64,000 nt of DNA from Microbacterium oleivorans (GTDB taxonomy: Bacteria; Actinomycetota; Actinomycetes; Actinomycetales; Microbacteriaceae). The translations under genes were made by a program, and so were the position numbers. The stretch covers positions 124,001 through 188,000 of the forward strand of contig NZ_LSTV01000004.1 of the NCBI RefSeq assembly GCF_001644225.1, given 5' to 3'. Positions 54,210 to 63,149 of this stretch are shown piece by piece. Below the pieces are notes generated by a model. That model was not told where the DNA came from. It saw nothing but the letters and a program-made list of their open reading frames with translations, and did no database searches. Position 1 is the first letter of the stretch; each line of letters opens with the position of its first letter.

Positions 54210-54967
54210 GCCTCATCGCGGAACACGTGTCGTGGCGCCGCGGCGGCGCGCTCGTCGTCGACGACGTCTCGCTCGCGCCGAAACCCGGATCCGTCGTCGG
54301 CCTCCTCGGCCCGAACGGGTCGGGCAAGTCGTCGCTCCTGCGCCTGCTGCAGGGCATCGCGAAGCCCGACGAGGGACGCGTCCTGCTCGACGGCTCCGAC
54401 ATCCGGCACCGCGGGCGTCGCGAGGTGGCACGGACCGTCGCCGCCGTGACCCAGCACGCGACGACCGAGGTCGACCTGACGGTGCGCGACGTCGTCCGCC
54501 TCGGCCGCACGCCGCACGCCTCGCTGTGGGGTGCGGGCGGCGCACGGGACGACGACATCGTCGACGCGGCGATCGCGCAGGCGGGTCTGACCGAGAAGGC
54601 GGATGCCCGGTGGCACACCCTGTCAGGCGGCGAGCAGCAGCGCACCCAGATCGCCCGCGCACTCGCGCAGGAACCCCGCGAGCTGCTGCTCGACGAACCG
54701 ACTAACCACCTCGACATCCGCCATCAGCTCGAGTTGCTGAGCCTCGTGCGGAGCCTGCCCGTCACCGTCGTCGTGGCCCTCCACGACCTCAACCTCGCGG
54801 CGATGTTCTGCGACGAGGTGCTCGTCATGGCGGCCGGTCGCGCCGTCGCCGCGGGGGCGCCGGCCGACGTCCTCACGGACGGCCTCATCGAGGAGGTCTA
54901 CGGCGTCCGCTGCCGCGTCACGGTCGAGGCCGGACATCCGACGATCGCCTTCGCACCGCCTCGCTGA
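54206..54967 (+). CDS. Iron-siderophore ABC transporter ATP-binding protein
   Basis: 253 residues; ATGA overlap with the permease. Walker A GPNGSGKSS, Q-loop VTQHATTEVDLTVRDVV, signature LSGGEQQRTQIARALAQEP, Walker B ELLLDEPTNHLD, H-loop LHDLNLAAMFCD. This is the FecE/FhuC/HmuV group. It powers ferric-siderophore or haem uptake with the two preceding gene products. No siderophore biosynthesis gene is seen nearby, so the organism may scavenge foreign siderophores. Confidence 0.94.
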   Translation: MSLIAEHVSWRRGGALVVDDVSLAPKPGSVVGLLGPNGSGKSSLLRLLQGIAKPDEGRVLLDGSDIRHRGRREVARTVAAVTQHATTEVDLTVRDVVRLGRTPHASLWGAGGARDDDIVDAAIAQAGLTEKADARWHTLSGGEQQRTQIARALAQEPRELLLDEPTNHLDIRHQLELLSLVRSLPVTVVVALHDLNLAAMFCDEVLVMAAGRAVAAGAPADVLTDGLIEEVYGVRCRVTVEAGHPTIAFAPPR

Positions 54968-54982
54968 GCCGGACGAGGTCGG

Positions 54983-56239
54983 TCAGACGGATGCCGCCGC
55001 GGCCTGATCCTCTTCGGTCGCGACGAGCTGACCGCACGCGCCGTCGATCTCCTTGCCGCGGGTGTCGCGGAGGGTCGTCGGGATGCCGGCGTCGTTGAGC
55101 CTGCGGACGAACTCGTTCTGCACGTCGACGTCGGACGAGGTCCAAATCGAGCCGGGGGTCGGGTTCAGCGGGATCGGGTTCACGTGCACCCAGCCGCGAC
55201 CGCGCGCGTTGAGCTTCTCGGCGAGGAGGTCGGCCCGCCAGGCGTGGTCGTTCATGTCCTTGATGAGCGCGTACTCGATCGAGACGCGACGCCCGGTCTT
55301 GTCGAAGTACTCGCGCGCGGCATCGAGGGCCTCATCGACCTTCCAGCGCGAGTTGACCGGGATCAGCTCGTCGCGCAGGTGGTCGTCGGGGGCGTGCAGT
55401 GACAGTGCGAAGGTGACCGGGATCTCCTCGGCGGACAGCTTGCGGATCGCCGGCACGAGCCCGACGGTCGAGACCGTGATGCCGCGGGCGCTCATGCCGA
55501 GCCCGTGCTTCTTGTCGACCATCGTGCGGACGGCCTGCATGACGCGGGCGTAGTTGGCGAGGGGCTCCCCCATGCCCATGAAGACGATGTTCGTGACGCG
55601 CTCGTCCTTGTGGCCGACCTTGCGGGGATCGCCCAGGCCGCCGTCGGCGATGAGGCGGTTGGCGCGGACGACCTGGTCGACGATCTCGGCCGCCGACATG
55701 TTGCGCGTGAGCCCGGCCTGGCCGGTGGCGCAGAAGGGGCAGTTCATGCCGCAGCCGGCCTGGCTCGACACGCACAGCGTGATGCGCCCGGTGTACCGCA
55801 TGAGGACGGACTCGACGAGCGCGCCGTCGTGCAGACGCCAGAGGAACTTGATCGTGTCGCCGCCGTCGGTCTCGAGCCGGCGCACCTCGGTCATGAGGTT
55901 CGGCAGCAGCCCGCCGACGAGCTCGTCGCGGTTCGCCGCCGGCAGATCGGTCATGTGGGCGGGGTCGGAGGTGTAGTGCTGGAAGTAGTGCTTCTCGAGC
56001 TGCGCGGCGCGGAAGCCCGGCATCCCGAGCTCCTTCAGCTTGTCGACGCGCTGATCGTGGCTGAGGTCGGCGAGGTGCACGGGCGGCTTGCCCCGCTTGG
56101 GGCTCGCGAACTGCAGGAGCGGGCGGCCCTCGGCATCCTTCGCCTGCGTCCACCCCTCGGTCGCGGGACGCACCTGCTTGGGCGTCGTCGAGCGCACGGC
56201 GGACATGCCCTCGGGGCGCGCGGGAGTGGACTCGGTCAT
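54983..56239 (-). CDS. rlmN: 23S rRNA (adenine2503-C2)/tRNA A37 methyltransferase RlmN
   Basis: 418 residues; TAGCCT ends seven bases before the ATG. Radical-SAM cluster motif in [14 protein letters not shown] (Cys-x3-Cys-x2-Cys), [18 protein letters not shown], and the C-terminal catalytic Cys in [13 protein letters not shown] [10 protein letters not shown]. It methylates A2503 of 23S rRNA (and tRNA A37), with effects on ribosome fidelity and susceptibility to some antibiotics. The N-terminus carries a 25-residue extension compared with E. coli RlmN. Converges with the iron ABC operon. Confidence 0.95.
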   Translation of the reverse strand: MTESTPARPEGMSAVRSTTPKQVRPATEGWTQAKDAEGRPLLQFASPKRGKPPVHLADLSHDQRVDKLKELGMPGFRAAQLEKHYFQHYTSDPAHMTDLPAANRDELVGGLLPNLMTEVRRLETDGGDTIKFLWRLHDGALVESVLMRYTGRITLCVSSQAGCGMNCPFCATGQAGLTRNMSAAEIVDQVVRANRLIADGGLGDPRKVGHKDERVTNIVFMGMGEPLANYARVMQAVRTMVDKKHGLGMSARGITVSTVGLVPAIRKLSAEEIPVTFALSLHAPDDHLRDELIPVNSRWKVDEALDAAREYFDKTGRRVSIEYALIKDMNDHAWRADLLAEKLNARGRGWVHVNPIPLNPTPGSIWTSSDVDVQNEFVRRLNDAGIPTTLRDTRGKEIDGACGQLVATEEDQAAAASV

Positions 56240-56283
56240 GCCATCCAGGCTACCGGCGGCGGGCTGGGCGGATGCCGGGCGAC

Positions 56284-57162
56284 TCAGTCCTTCAGCCGGC
56301 GGGCGAGGCCGGCGATGTCCTCGGGTGTCGTGCGACAGCATCCGCCGATCAGCCGTGCCCCCGCCTCCACCCAGGCGTCGACGTCGGCGAAGGTGGCCGT
56401 CGCGTCGCCGTGCCACGAGCGCGAGGCGGCGTCCCAGACCTCGCCGCTGTTCGGGTAGACGACTGCGGGCGTCGTCGGCGGCATCCGGTCCAGCACGCGG
56501 GTCAGTGCGGCCGGCGGGCAGCAGTTCGCTCCGACGGCGACGATCCCGGGCGCGGCCGCGGCGGCCCCGAGCGCAGCGGCGAGCGCGTCGTCGCGCTCGA
56601 ACGCGGTGCTCGCGCCCGACAGCGAGATCCACGCCGGGATCGCCACGCCCTCGAGCGCGGCCGCCAGCGCCTCGGCCTCGGCGGGCGACGCGATCGTCTC
56701 GACGGCGAGCAGGTCGGGCCCCGCTTCCGCGAGCGCGAGCAGTCGCCGCCGGTGCCACGCGGTCAGCTCGGCCACCGACAGACCGTACTCGCCGGTGTAC
56801 TCGCTGCCGTCCGCGCGCACGGCACCGAAGGGACCGACGGATGCCGCGACCCACGCCCGACCGTCCGACGCCTCGCGGGCGAGGCGGACCGAGGTGGTCA
56901 GCAGCGCATCGACCTCGGCGGCATCCCGCCCCGCCGCGGCGAGGTTGTCGTACCCGAGCTGGTAGGAGGCCGTCGTGACGACGTCGGCGCCGGCCTCGAC
57001 GAACGCGGCGTGCACGTCGCGCACGTCACCGGGCGCGTCGATGAGCACGCCCGCCGACCAGAGCACTCCGCTGAGATCGTGGCCGCGGGCCTCGAGCATC
57101 GTCCCGAGCCCACCGTCGAGGACGAGCGGACGGGTGGCGATCGCGGCGGCGACATCGGGCAT
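56284..57162 (-). CDS. mmuM: Homocysteine S-methyltransferase
   Basis: 292 residues; TAGAGT ends six bases before the ATG. Pcv/homocysteine methyltransferase barrel: [35 protein letters not shown], and zinc-binding cysteines in GANCCPP and [11 protein letters not shown]. It transfers a methyl group from S-methylmethionine or SAM to homocysteine to make methionine. No methionine-pathway neighbours; it diverges from a GNAT gene. Confidence 0.93.
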   Translation of the reverse strand: MPDVAAAIATRPLVLDGGLGTMLEARGHDLSGVLWSAGVLIDAPGDVRDVHAAFVEAGADVVTTASYQLGYDNLAAAGRDAAEVDALLTTSVRLAREASDGRAWVAASVGPFGAVRADGSEYTGEYGLSVAELTAWHRRRLLALAEAGPDLLAVETIASPAEAEALAAALEGVAIPAWISLSGASTAFERDDALAAALGAAAAAPGIVAVGANCCPPAALTRVLDRMPPTTPAVVYPNSGEVWDAASRSWHGDATATFADVDAWVEAGARLIGGCCRTTPEDIAGLARRLKD

Positions 57163-57217
57163 GCGGTCACTCTAAGCCGCCGGCCGCGGGCCGCCGAAGG
57201 CGAATTACGCTGAACGG

Positions 57218-57685
57218 ATGAGCACCGCCCGCATCCGTCCCATCACCGTCGACGACGCGGGCGAGGTGCTCACCCTGCAGCGGGCCGCCTTCGTGCAGGA
57301 GGCGCTCATCTACGACGCCGTCGACATGCCGCCGCTCACGCAGACGCTCGACGAGGTCCGCGCCGAACTCGAGGACAACTTCGGATGCGTCGCCCTCGAC
57401 GGCGAACGCATCGTCGGGTGCGTGCGCGCCCGCGTCGACGGCGACCTGCTGCTCATCGGCCGCATCGCGATCGCACCCGATCAGCAGGGCTCGGGCCTCG
57501 GGACCGCGCTGCTGTCGGCGGTCGAGGAGCGCGGCCTCGAGGCCGGCGCCACGACCGCGGAGCTGTTCACCGGCTCGCTCAGCGAGGCGAACCTGCGCCT
57601 CTACGAGCGCGAGGGTTACGAGGAGAGCGAGCGCGTCCCCGGCGACGACGGCACCGCGCAGGTGTTCCTCCGCAAGCAGCTCTGA
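57218..57685 (+). CDS. GNAT-family N-acetyltransferase
   Basis: 155 residues; TACGCT ends six bases before the ATG. The acetyl-CoA-binding motif A is LLIGRIAIAPDQQGSGLGTALL, and motif B is TAELFTGSLSEANLRLYEREGYEE. The acceptor is unknown. The gene is followed 46 bases later by a HAD phosphatase on the same strand, which has its own -10-like element. Confidence 0.9.
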   Translation: MSTARIRPITVDDAGEVLTLQRAAFVQEALIYDAVDMPPLTQTLDEVRAELEDNFGCVALDGERIVGCVRARVDGDLLLIGRIAIAPDQQGSGLGTALLSAVEERGLEAGATTAELFTGSLSEANLRLYEREGYEESERVPGDDGTAQVFLRKQL

Positions 57686-57731
57686 CCCGCCCGCGCACCG
57701 AGCGTTCATCCGCGTCCGGGAGAATGGACGG

Positions 57732-58580
57732 ATGACGCGCATCGCTTTTCTGGACGTGGACGGAACCATCCTCGAGCACGGAACGGCCATCGCCGAATCG
57801 ACGATCACCGCGATCCGGACGGCACGCGAGAACGGCCACCTCGTCTACCTCTGCACGGGACGCGCCGCCGGCGACATCCACCCCAAGGTCCGCGAGATCG
57901 GCTACGACGGCGCGATCACCAACGGCGGCGCCTACGCGGTGCGCGGCGACGAGCTCTTGTTCGCCGACCCGATGCCGCGCGAGGACACCGACCGGCTCAT
58001 CGCCTACTTCGAAGCGGAGGACATCGACTACTTCCTGCAGTCGAACGAGGCCGTCTACGCGAGCGAGGGTGTCGGTGCGATGCTCGACGAGTACTTCGCC
58101 GAGCGCCGCAAGCGTCACCTCGAGGACGCGCGCCGGCTCGGGCAGACCGACGCCGTCGTTCCGAAGCCGATCGTCACCTACCGTCCCGTCGGCGAGGCGG
58201 ACCTCGACGCCATCGCGAAGACCACGTTCATCAGCAAGCGCTCCGACAGCGTCGACAAGGCCCAGGCCGACCTCGGCGAGCGGTTCCACGTCATCCCCGG
58301 CAGCATCCCTCTCCCCGGCGGCTCGAACGGCGAGATCGGGCTGGCGGGGACGAACAAGGGCTCCGCGATAGTGCGGGTGCTCGACATCCTCGGGCTGGAT
58401 GCCGCCGACGCGATCGGCATCGGCGACAGCTGGAACGACGCCGAGATGTTCGACGTCGTCGGCTCCCCCGTCGCCATGGGCAACGCCGACCCCGCCCTCA
58501 AGGAGCGCGCCGGCAACGTCACCACCGACGTCCTCGACGACGGCGTGTGGAACGCGTTCGTGAAGCTCGGCCTGGTCTGA
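57732..58580 (+). CDS. HAD-superfamily Cof-type phosphatase
   Basis: 282 residues; GAGAAT ends six bases before the ATG. HAD motif I is FLDVDGTIL (nucleophile Asp), motif II TNGG, motif III Lys in GSNGEIGLAGTNKGSAI, motif IV GIGDSWNDAEMF, with a type IIB cap between. Cof-like phosphatases dephosphorylate sugar phosphates and related metabolites with broad specificity. Substrate not determined. Confidence 0.92.
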   Translation: MTRIAFLDVDGTILEHGTAIAESTITAIRTARENGHLVYLCTGRAAGDIHPKVREIGYDGAITNGGAYAVRGDELLFADPMPREDTDRLIAYFEAEDIDYFLQSNEAVYASEGVGAMLDEYFAERRKRHLEDARRLGQTDAVVPKPIVTYRPVGEADLDAIAKTTFISKRSDSVDKAQADLGERFHVIPGSIPLPGGSNGEIGLAGTNKGSAIVRVLDILGLDAADAIGIGDSWNDAEMFDVVGSPVAMGNADPALKERAGNVTTDVLDDGVWNAFVKLGLV

Positions 58581-58598
58581 CGCGCCGGCGCGCCGACC

Positions 58599-59429
58599 TC
58601 AGTCGAGGAAGATGTCGGGGAACAGCTCGGCGTCGGGTGTCCCCGGCGTCGCGGCGTAGCGCGCGAAGTCGGTGACACCGGCATCCCTCAGCACGTCCTC
58701 GACGATGAGAGTCTGCCCGGTGTACTCACGCGCCGGCTTGCAGAGCACCTCGTACGCCGCGTCGGCGTAGACCTCGGGCGTGCGGCTGACCTTCATCATC
58801 CGATCGCCGCCGAGGGCGAACTGCACCGCCGCCGTCGCGATCGTCGTCTGCGGCCACAGCGTGTTGGCGGCGACGCCGTCCTTCGCGAACTCGGCCGCCA
58901 TGCCGAGGGTCGCCATCGTCATGCCGTACTTCGCGAGGGTGTAGCCGGTGTGCGCGCCGAGCCACTTCGGCGAGAGGTTGAGGGGCGGCGACAGCGAGAG
59001 GATGTGGGGGTTCGCGGCATCCTTCAGCATCGGGAGCGCCGCCCGCGACAGCATGAACGTGCCGCGCACGTTGACGTCCTGCATGAGGTCGTACTTCTTC
59101 GCGGCGAGCTCGAGCGAGCCCGAGAGGTCGATGACCGAGGCGTTGTTGACGACGATGTCGATGCCGCCGAACTCGCCCTGCGTCTTCATGACTGCCTCGG
59201 TGATGTCGCCGTCGTCACGGACGTCGCCGACGATCGGAAGCGCACGACCCCCGGCCGCGCGGATCTGCTCGGCAGCCGAGTGCACCGTGCCCTCGAGCTT
59301 GGGATGCGGGGTGTCGGTCTTGGCGAGCAGCGCGATGTTCGCGCCGTCCCGTGCAGCGCGCAGCGCGATCGCGAGGCCGATGCCGCGGCTGCCGCCCGAC
59401 ATGAGGATGGTCTTTCCGGCGAGGGTCAT
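58599..59429 (-). CDS. SDR-family oxidoreductase (hydroxysteroid dehydrogenase-like 2 type)
   Basis: 276 residues. SDR motifs TILMSGGSRGIGLAIALRAA, VNNAS, catalytic Tyr and Lys in TGYTLAKYGMT; the glycine-rich motif starts with Ser-Gly-Gly. The LSPPLNLSPKWLGAHTGYTLAKYGM region is typical of HSDL2-like enzymes (DUF-less form without SCP2 domain). It lies 16 bases after a crotonase gene and may act on a beta-hydroxyacyl or terpenoid/steroid-like intermediate. Proof of substrate is lacking. Confidence 0.87.
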   Translation of the reverse strand: MTLAGKTILMSGGSRGIGLAIALRAARDGANIALLAKTDTPHPKLEGTVHSAAEQIRAAGGRALPIVGDVRDDGDITEAVMKTQGEFGGIDIVVNNASVIDLSGSLELAAKKYDLMQDVNVRGTFMLSRAALPMLKDAANPHILSLSPPLNLSPKWLGAHTGYTLAKYGMTMATLGMAAEFAKDGVAANTLWPQTTIATAAVQFALGGDRMMKVSRTPEVYADAAYEVLCKPAREYTGQTLIVEDVLRDAGVTDFARYAATPGTPDAELFPDIFLD

Positions 59430-59445
59430 GGGTTCTCCAGGAGGG

Positions 59446-60216
59446 TCAGGAACGGCGCGAACGGGATGCCGCGGCGAACGCCGCGATCCGCGTCGCCGCG
59501 TCGGGGGTGTCGAACGCGGCACCGATCGTGCGGGCCTCGTCGTCGAGGTTGTCGGCGAACGGGCGCGCGGCGCCGGTGCGGACGAGGCGCTTCGCCTGCC
59601 CGAACGCCCCGGTCGCACCGTCGAGCCAGGCCCGCGCGATCTCGTCGGCACGCTCCCCGGGCTGGTCGACGACCTCGGCGACGAGCCCCCACTCGTGCGC
59701 GGTCGGCGCGTCGATCGTCGTGTCGGTGAGCAGCAGCTGCAGCGCGCGGCGCTGTCCGACCGCCGCCGGCAGCAGAGTCGAGACGCCGAGGTCGGGGGTG
59801 AGCCCGATGTTCGCGTACTTGCTGACGAACACCGCGCGCCGTGACGCGACGATGTAGTCCGCCGTCAGCATGAGACCGAGCCCGCCGCCGGCGACCGCTC
59901 CCTGCACCGCCGCGACCATCGGGATCGACGACTCCACGAAGGTCCGGATGCCGTCGTGGATCACTCCGGCCATCTCGGTGATCGTGCCACCGCTGCCGCC
60001 GGAGGTCGCCATCTGCACGACGTCGCCGCCGGCGCAGAACGCCGGGCCCGCGGCATCCAACACGATCGCGCCGACCGTGTCGTCGCGCGTCAGCTCGTGC
60101 GCGAGGTCGCGCCAGCGCGTGCCCATCTCGAAGTCCATCGCGTTGAGAGACGCCGGGCGGTGGAAGGTCAGCCGGGCGAGGGCACCCTCGCGGCGCAGCA
60201 GGATCGAATCGCTCAT
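59446..60216 (-). CDS. Enoyl-CoA hydratase/isomerase-family protein, probable isomerase type
   Basis: 256 residues of the crotonase fold: FHRPASLNAMDFEMG, FCAGGDVVQM oxyanion hole. Unlike the hydratase at 40731, both catalytic glutamates are missing: the first position reads GGGLGLML and the second TPDLG, with Asp142 in ANIGLTPDLG. This is the pattern of PaaG-like or delta3-delta2 enoyl-CoA isomerases, which use one aspartate. It probably isomerises a double bond in an acyl-CoA rather than hydrating it. Placed between two SDR genes in one unit. Confidence 0.88.
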   Translation of the reverse strand: MSDSILLRREGALARLTFHRPASLNAMDFEMGTRWRDLAHELTRDDTVGAIVLDAAGPAFCAGGDVVQMATSGGSGGTITEMAGVIHDGIRTFVESSIPMVAAVQGAVAGGGLGLMLTADYIVASRRAVFVSKYANIGLTPDLGVSTLLPAAVGQRRALQLLLTDTTIDAPTAHEWGLVAEVVDQPGERADEIARAWLDGATGAFGQAKRLVRTGAARPFADNLDDEARTIGAAFDTPDAATRIAAFAAASRSRRS

Positions 60217-60227
60217 CGGGTCTCCAC

Positions 60228-60989
60228 TCACTTCGGGGCCATGCGGATCGAACCGTCGAGACGGATCGTCTCGCCATTGAGGTAGCCGTTCTCGACGATG
60301 TGCTGCACGAGCGCGGCGTACTCGTCGGGCCTGCCGAGCCGCGCCGGGTAGGGCACCTGCCGGCCGAGCGACTCCTGCGCCGCCTCGGGGAGCCCCGCGA
60401 GCATCGGGGTCTCCATGATGCCGGGCGCGATCGTGCAGACGCGGATCGCCGAGCGCGCCAGTTCGCGCGCGATCGGCAGCGTCATCGCGTGCACACCGCC
60501 CTTGCTGGCCGCGTACGCGGGCTGCCCGATCTGACCGTCGAAGGCCGCTACCGACGCGGTGTTCACGATGACTCCGCGGTCCCCGGATGCCGTGGGTTCG
60601 GTCGCCGCCATCGCCGCCGCCGCGTGCGCGACGACGGTGTAGGTGCCGATGAGGTTGATGCGGATGATCCGCTCGAAGTCGGCGATCGGGCTCGGCGAAC
60701 CGTCGCGGGTGAGGACCTTCGCGGGCGGCGCGATCCCGGCGCAGTTGACGGCGACGCGCAGCGGGGCGACGTCGGATGCCGCAGCCACGGCCGCCTGCAC
60801 CTGCGCGGCATCCGTCACATCGGCGGCGGCGAAGGTCCCGCCGAGCTCCGCGGCGACGTTGGACCCGGATGAGGTCGGCAGGTCGACGATGACGACGTGC
60901 GCACCCTGCGCGGCGAGGCGGCGGGCCGTGGCGAGACCGAGTCCGCTCGCCCCGCCGGTGACGAGGGCGGATGCTGCGGCGATGTCCAT
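60228..60989 (-). CDS. SDR-family 3-hydroxyacyl-CoA dehydrogenase-like protein (HSD17B10 type)
   Basis: 253 residues; GGAGAG site before the ATG. The SDR cofactor motif is ALVTGGASGLGLATARRLAA; Asp in VIVDLP indicates NAD; catalytic YAASK is present (QPAYAASKGGVHAMTLPIAREL). The residues GIMETPML and the end NGETIRLDGSIRMAPK are typical of type II 3-hydroxyacyl-CoA dehydrogenase/17-beta-HSD10. It likely oxidises a branched 3-hydroxyacyl-CoA to a 3-ketoacyl-CoA. First gene of the SDR-crotonase-SDR set. Confidence 0.9.
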   Translation of the reverse strand: MDIAAASALVTGGASGLGLATARRLAAQGAHVVIVDLPTSSGSNVAAELGGTFAAADVTDAAQVQAAVAAASDVAPLRVAVNCAGIAPPAKVLTRDGSPSPIADFERIIRINLIGTYTVVAHAAAAMAATEPTASGDRGVIVNTASVAAFDGQIGQPAYAASKGGVHAMTLPIARELARSAIRVCTIAPGIMETPMLAGLPEAAQESLGRQVPYPARLGRPDEYAALVQHIVENGYLNGETIRLDGSIRMAPK

Positions 60990-61098
60990 GCGCTCTCCTT
61001 CGAACGGGATCGGGTTCCACCCTACGCGCGACTGGGTGCCACGGCAGCAGGATGCCTCCAGGCTAGCCGCCCGCGACGGTGGGCGACAGGATGGAGGG

Positions 61099-61824
61099 AT
61101 GTCCATCCCCCTCGCCGACGCGCCCGTCCCCCCGATCGTGCGCCGCCTCGCGCGCGGTGCGGCACTCCTGCCGGTGTGGGAGAACAAGCTCGGCGGGCAG
61201 ACGTTCCGAACCGATGACGACCGCTTCATCAAGATCGGTCCGGTCCATCTCGAGACCTCGATGGCGGATGAGGCGGACCGGATGGCCTGGGCAGCTCCCT
61301 ACCTGCGCGTGCCGACGGTGATGGAACAGGGCGACGACGGCGAGACGGAGTGGCTCGTGACCCGCGCCCTCACCGGCCTCTCGGCGGTCGATCCGGCGTG
61401 GGTCGCGCGGCCCGAGACGGCGGTCCGGGCGATCGGCGAGGGCCTGCGCGCCCTGCACGAGAGCCTGCCGGCGGTATCCTGCCCGTTCGACTGGACCGTG
61501 CCGTCGCGCGTCGCGAACGCCGCGGCGCGCGGGGTGATCGTCCCCGACGAGCTGCGCGAGGCGCCGCCGATCGACCAGCTCGTGGTCTGCCACGGCGACG
61601 CCTGCGCGCCGAACACGCTCATTGGGGACGACGGCCGGTGGAGTGGCCACGTCGACCTCGGGCAGCTCGGCCTCGGCGATCGCTGGGGCGACATCGCCGT
61701 CGCCGCGATGAGCACCGGCTGGAACTACGGCCCCGGGTGGGACGGCCTGCTGCTCGAGGCCTACGGCGTCGCGCCCGACGAGGAGCGCCTCGCCTACTAC
61801 CGCGACCTCTGGAACGCGACCTGA
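61099..61824 (+). CDS. Aminoglycoside 3'-phosphotransferase-like kinase
   Basis: 241 residues; CAGGAT ends six bases before the ATG. Protein-kinase-like fold of the APH family: ATP-binding lysine in FIKIGPV, catalytic loop CHGDACAPNTLI and Mg-binding Asp in HVDLGQLGLGDRWGD. The layout with HGDACAPN matches APH(3') enzymes more closely than macrolide or choline kinases. At 241 residues it is a little shorter than resistance APH(3') proteins (about 265). It may phosphorylate a small alcohol or an aminoglycoside; the chromosomal setting suggests an intrinsic gene. Confidence 0.85.
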   Translation: MSIPLADAPVPPIVRRLARGAALLPVWENKLGGQTFRTDDDRFIKIGPVHLETSMADEADRMAWAAPYLRVPTVMEQGDDGETEWLVTRALTGLSAVDPAWVARPETAVRAIGEGLRALHESLPAVSCPFDWTVPSRVANAAARGVIVPDELREAPPIDQLVVCHGDACAPNTLIGDDGRWSGHVDLGQLGLGDRWGDIAVAAMSTGWNYGPGWDGLLLEAYGVAPDEERLAYYRDLWNAT

Positions 61825-61828
61825 CCCG

Positions 61829-62176
61829 TCAGCGCATCGCGGCGTCGAAGACCACAGCGGCCGCGAGGTAGCCCGCCACGACGACGGATGCCGAGACGAG
61901 CGGCACCCACGCGAGGTCGCGTCCCGTGCGCCAGGCGACGACCGCGGCGACCGCGGTGAGGGCGAGGCTCGCGAGGATCGCGCCGCCGAAGAGCATGCCC
62001 GCGGCATCCGCCGTCCCCCAGTCGCACGACGGAGAGCAGGACCCGCCGGCGAAGACGCCCCGCAGGAACCACAGCGCCCCGGTGACCGCGATCGCGACCG
62101 CCTGCAGCACCCCGACCGCGAGAACGGCGCCGGCACCGCTGCGGCGCAGACGCGGCGGCACGGCGGGGGCGGACAT
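61829..62176 (-). CDS. Small integral membrane protein (115 residues)
   Basis: Three hydrophobic segments (about residues 17-39, 57-81, 88-111) with a short loop holding two cysteines (GGSCSPSCDWG) between the first and second. If exposed outside, the cysteines could form a disulphide. TAGCGT ends seven bases before the ATG. Family not recognised, and its neighbours give no hint of function. Confidence 0.75.
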   Translation of the reverse strand: MSAPAVPPRLRRSGAGAVLAVGVLQAVAIAVTGALWFLRGVFAGGSCSPSCDWGTADAAGMLFGGAILASLALTAVAAVVAWRTGRDLAWVPLVSASVVVAGYLAAAVVFDAAMR

Positions 62177-62223
62177 ACCGCGGACGCTACCAGCCGCGAC
62201 GCGAACGGGGCCATGATCGAGCC

Positions 62224-62628
62224 GTGACCGAGCACCCGTTGATGTTCCGCGACGACGATCCGTTGCTCGCCCTCGTCCGGCGTCACGCGCTCGCCCTCCC
62301 CGAGGCCGGGGAGAAGGTCAGTCACGGTCGGCCGACGTTCTTCACGACGAAGGTGTTCGCCTACTTCGGCGGCTCGGTCCGACGCGGTCCCGGTGACTTC
62401 GAGCGCCACGATGCGGCCGTCATGATCCTCCCGGATCGGGACGACGAGCCGGCACTGCGCCAAGACCCGCGGTTCTGGACGCCGGCCTACCTCGGCCCCT
62501 CCGGCTGGCTCGGCATCGACCTCGACGAGACGGATGAGACCGAGCTCGCCGAACTCCTCGACGCCTCGTATCGCCGAACCGCGCCCGCCCGCCTCGTCCG
62601 CCGCCTCGACACCCCTGGGGGCGCATAG
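62224..62628 (+). CDS. MmcQ/YjbR-family protein
   Basis: 134 residues; GTG with CATGAT ending six bases upstream. Characteristic opening ALALPEAGEKVSHGRPTFFTTKVFAYF, central AAVMILPDRDDEPALRQDPRFW, and end GPSGWLGIDLDETDETELAELLDASYRRTAP. The family has a CyaY-like double-wing DNA-binding-like fold but no established activity. Followed nine bases later by a GNAT gene in the same direction. Confidence 0.92.
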   Translation: MTEHPLMFRDDDPLLALVRRHALALPEAGEKVSHGRPTFFTTKVFAYFGGSVRRGPGDFERHDAAVMILPDRDDEPALRQDPRFWTPAYLGPSGWLGIDLDETDETELAELLDASYRRTAPARLVRRLDTPGGA

Positions 62629-62637
62629 GCTCGTCCG

Positions 62638-63141
62638 GTGAGCGAACGGACGAGCACCGGGTCCCGCATCCTCGAGGTCGCGTGGGACGACCCGCGCGCG
62701 GCGGCACTTCGCGACGAGTTGGATGCCGACCTCGGCGCCCGCTACGACGGGTTCCACGGCGACGAGCCCGCCGAGCGGAAGGCCGCGCGCTCCCGCGCGC
62801 TCGCGATGCACCCCGACGAGATCGTCGCGACCCTGATCGCGGTGGATGCCGACGGCACACCGACCGGCCACGTCATCCTCCGTCGCCTCGGCGAGGAGTG
62901 GGAGATCAAGCGCCTCGTCGTCACGGCGGCGGCGCGGGGCCGCGGCATCGCGCGCACCCTCATGACCGCGGCGCTCGACCGGGCACGCGCGGGCGGTGCC
63001 GATCGGGTCATCCTGCAGACCGGCATCCCCCAGCCGGAATCGGTCGCCCTCTACGAGTCGCTCGGATTCACCCGCATCCCGGTCTACGAGCCGTACGCCG
63101 AGACGATGCCCCGTTCGATCTGCTTCGCCTACGCGTTCTGA
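62638..63141 (+). CDS. GNAT-family N-acetyltransferase
   Basis: 167 residues; GTG with TAGGCT ending six bases upstream, inside the end of the preceding gene's 3' region. Motif A: WEIKRLVVTAAARGRGIARTLMTAALDRA; motif B: VILQTGIPQPESVALYESLGFTRI. Acceptor unknown; the DGFHGDEPAERK segment in the N-terminal part resembles acetyltransferases related to MarR-linked GNATs. Confidence 0.9.
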   Translation: MSERTSTGSRILEVAWDDPRAAALRDELDADLGARYDGFHGDEPAERKAARSRALAMHPDEIVATLIAVDADGTPTGHVILRRLGEEWEIKRLVVTAAARGRGIARTLMTAALDRARAGGADRVILQTGIPQPESVALYESLGFTRIPVYEPYAETMPRSICFAYAF

Positions 63142-63149
63142 CCCGCCGC

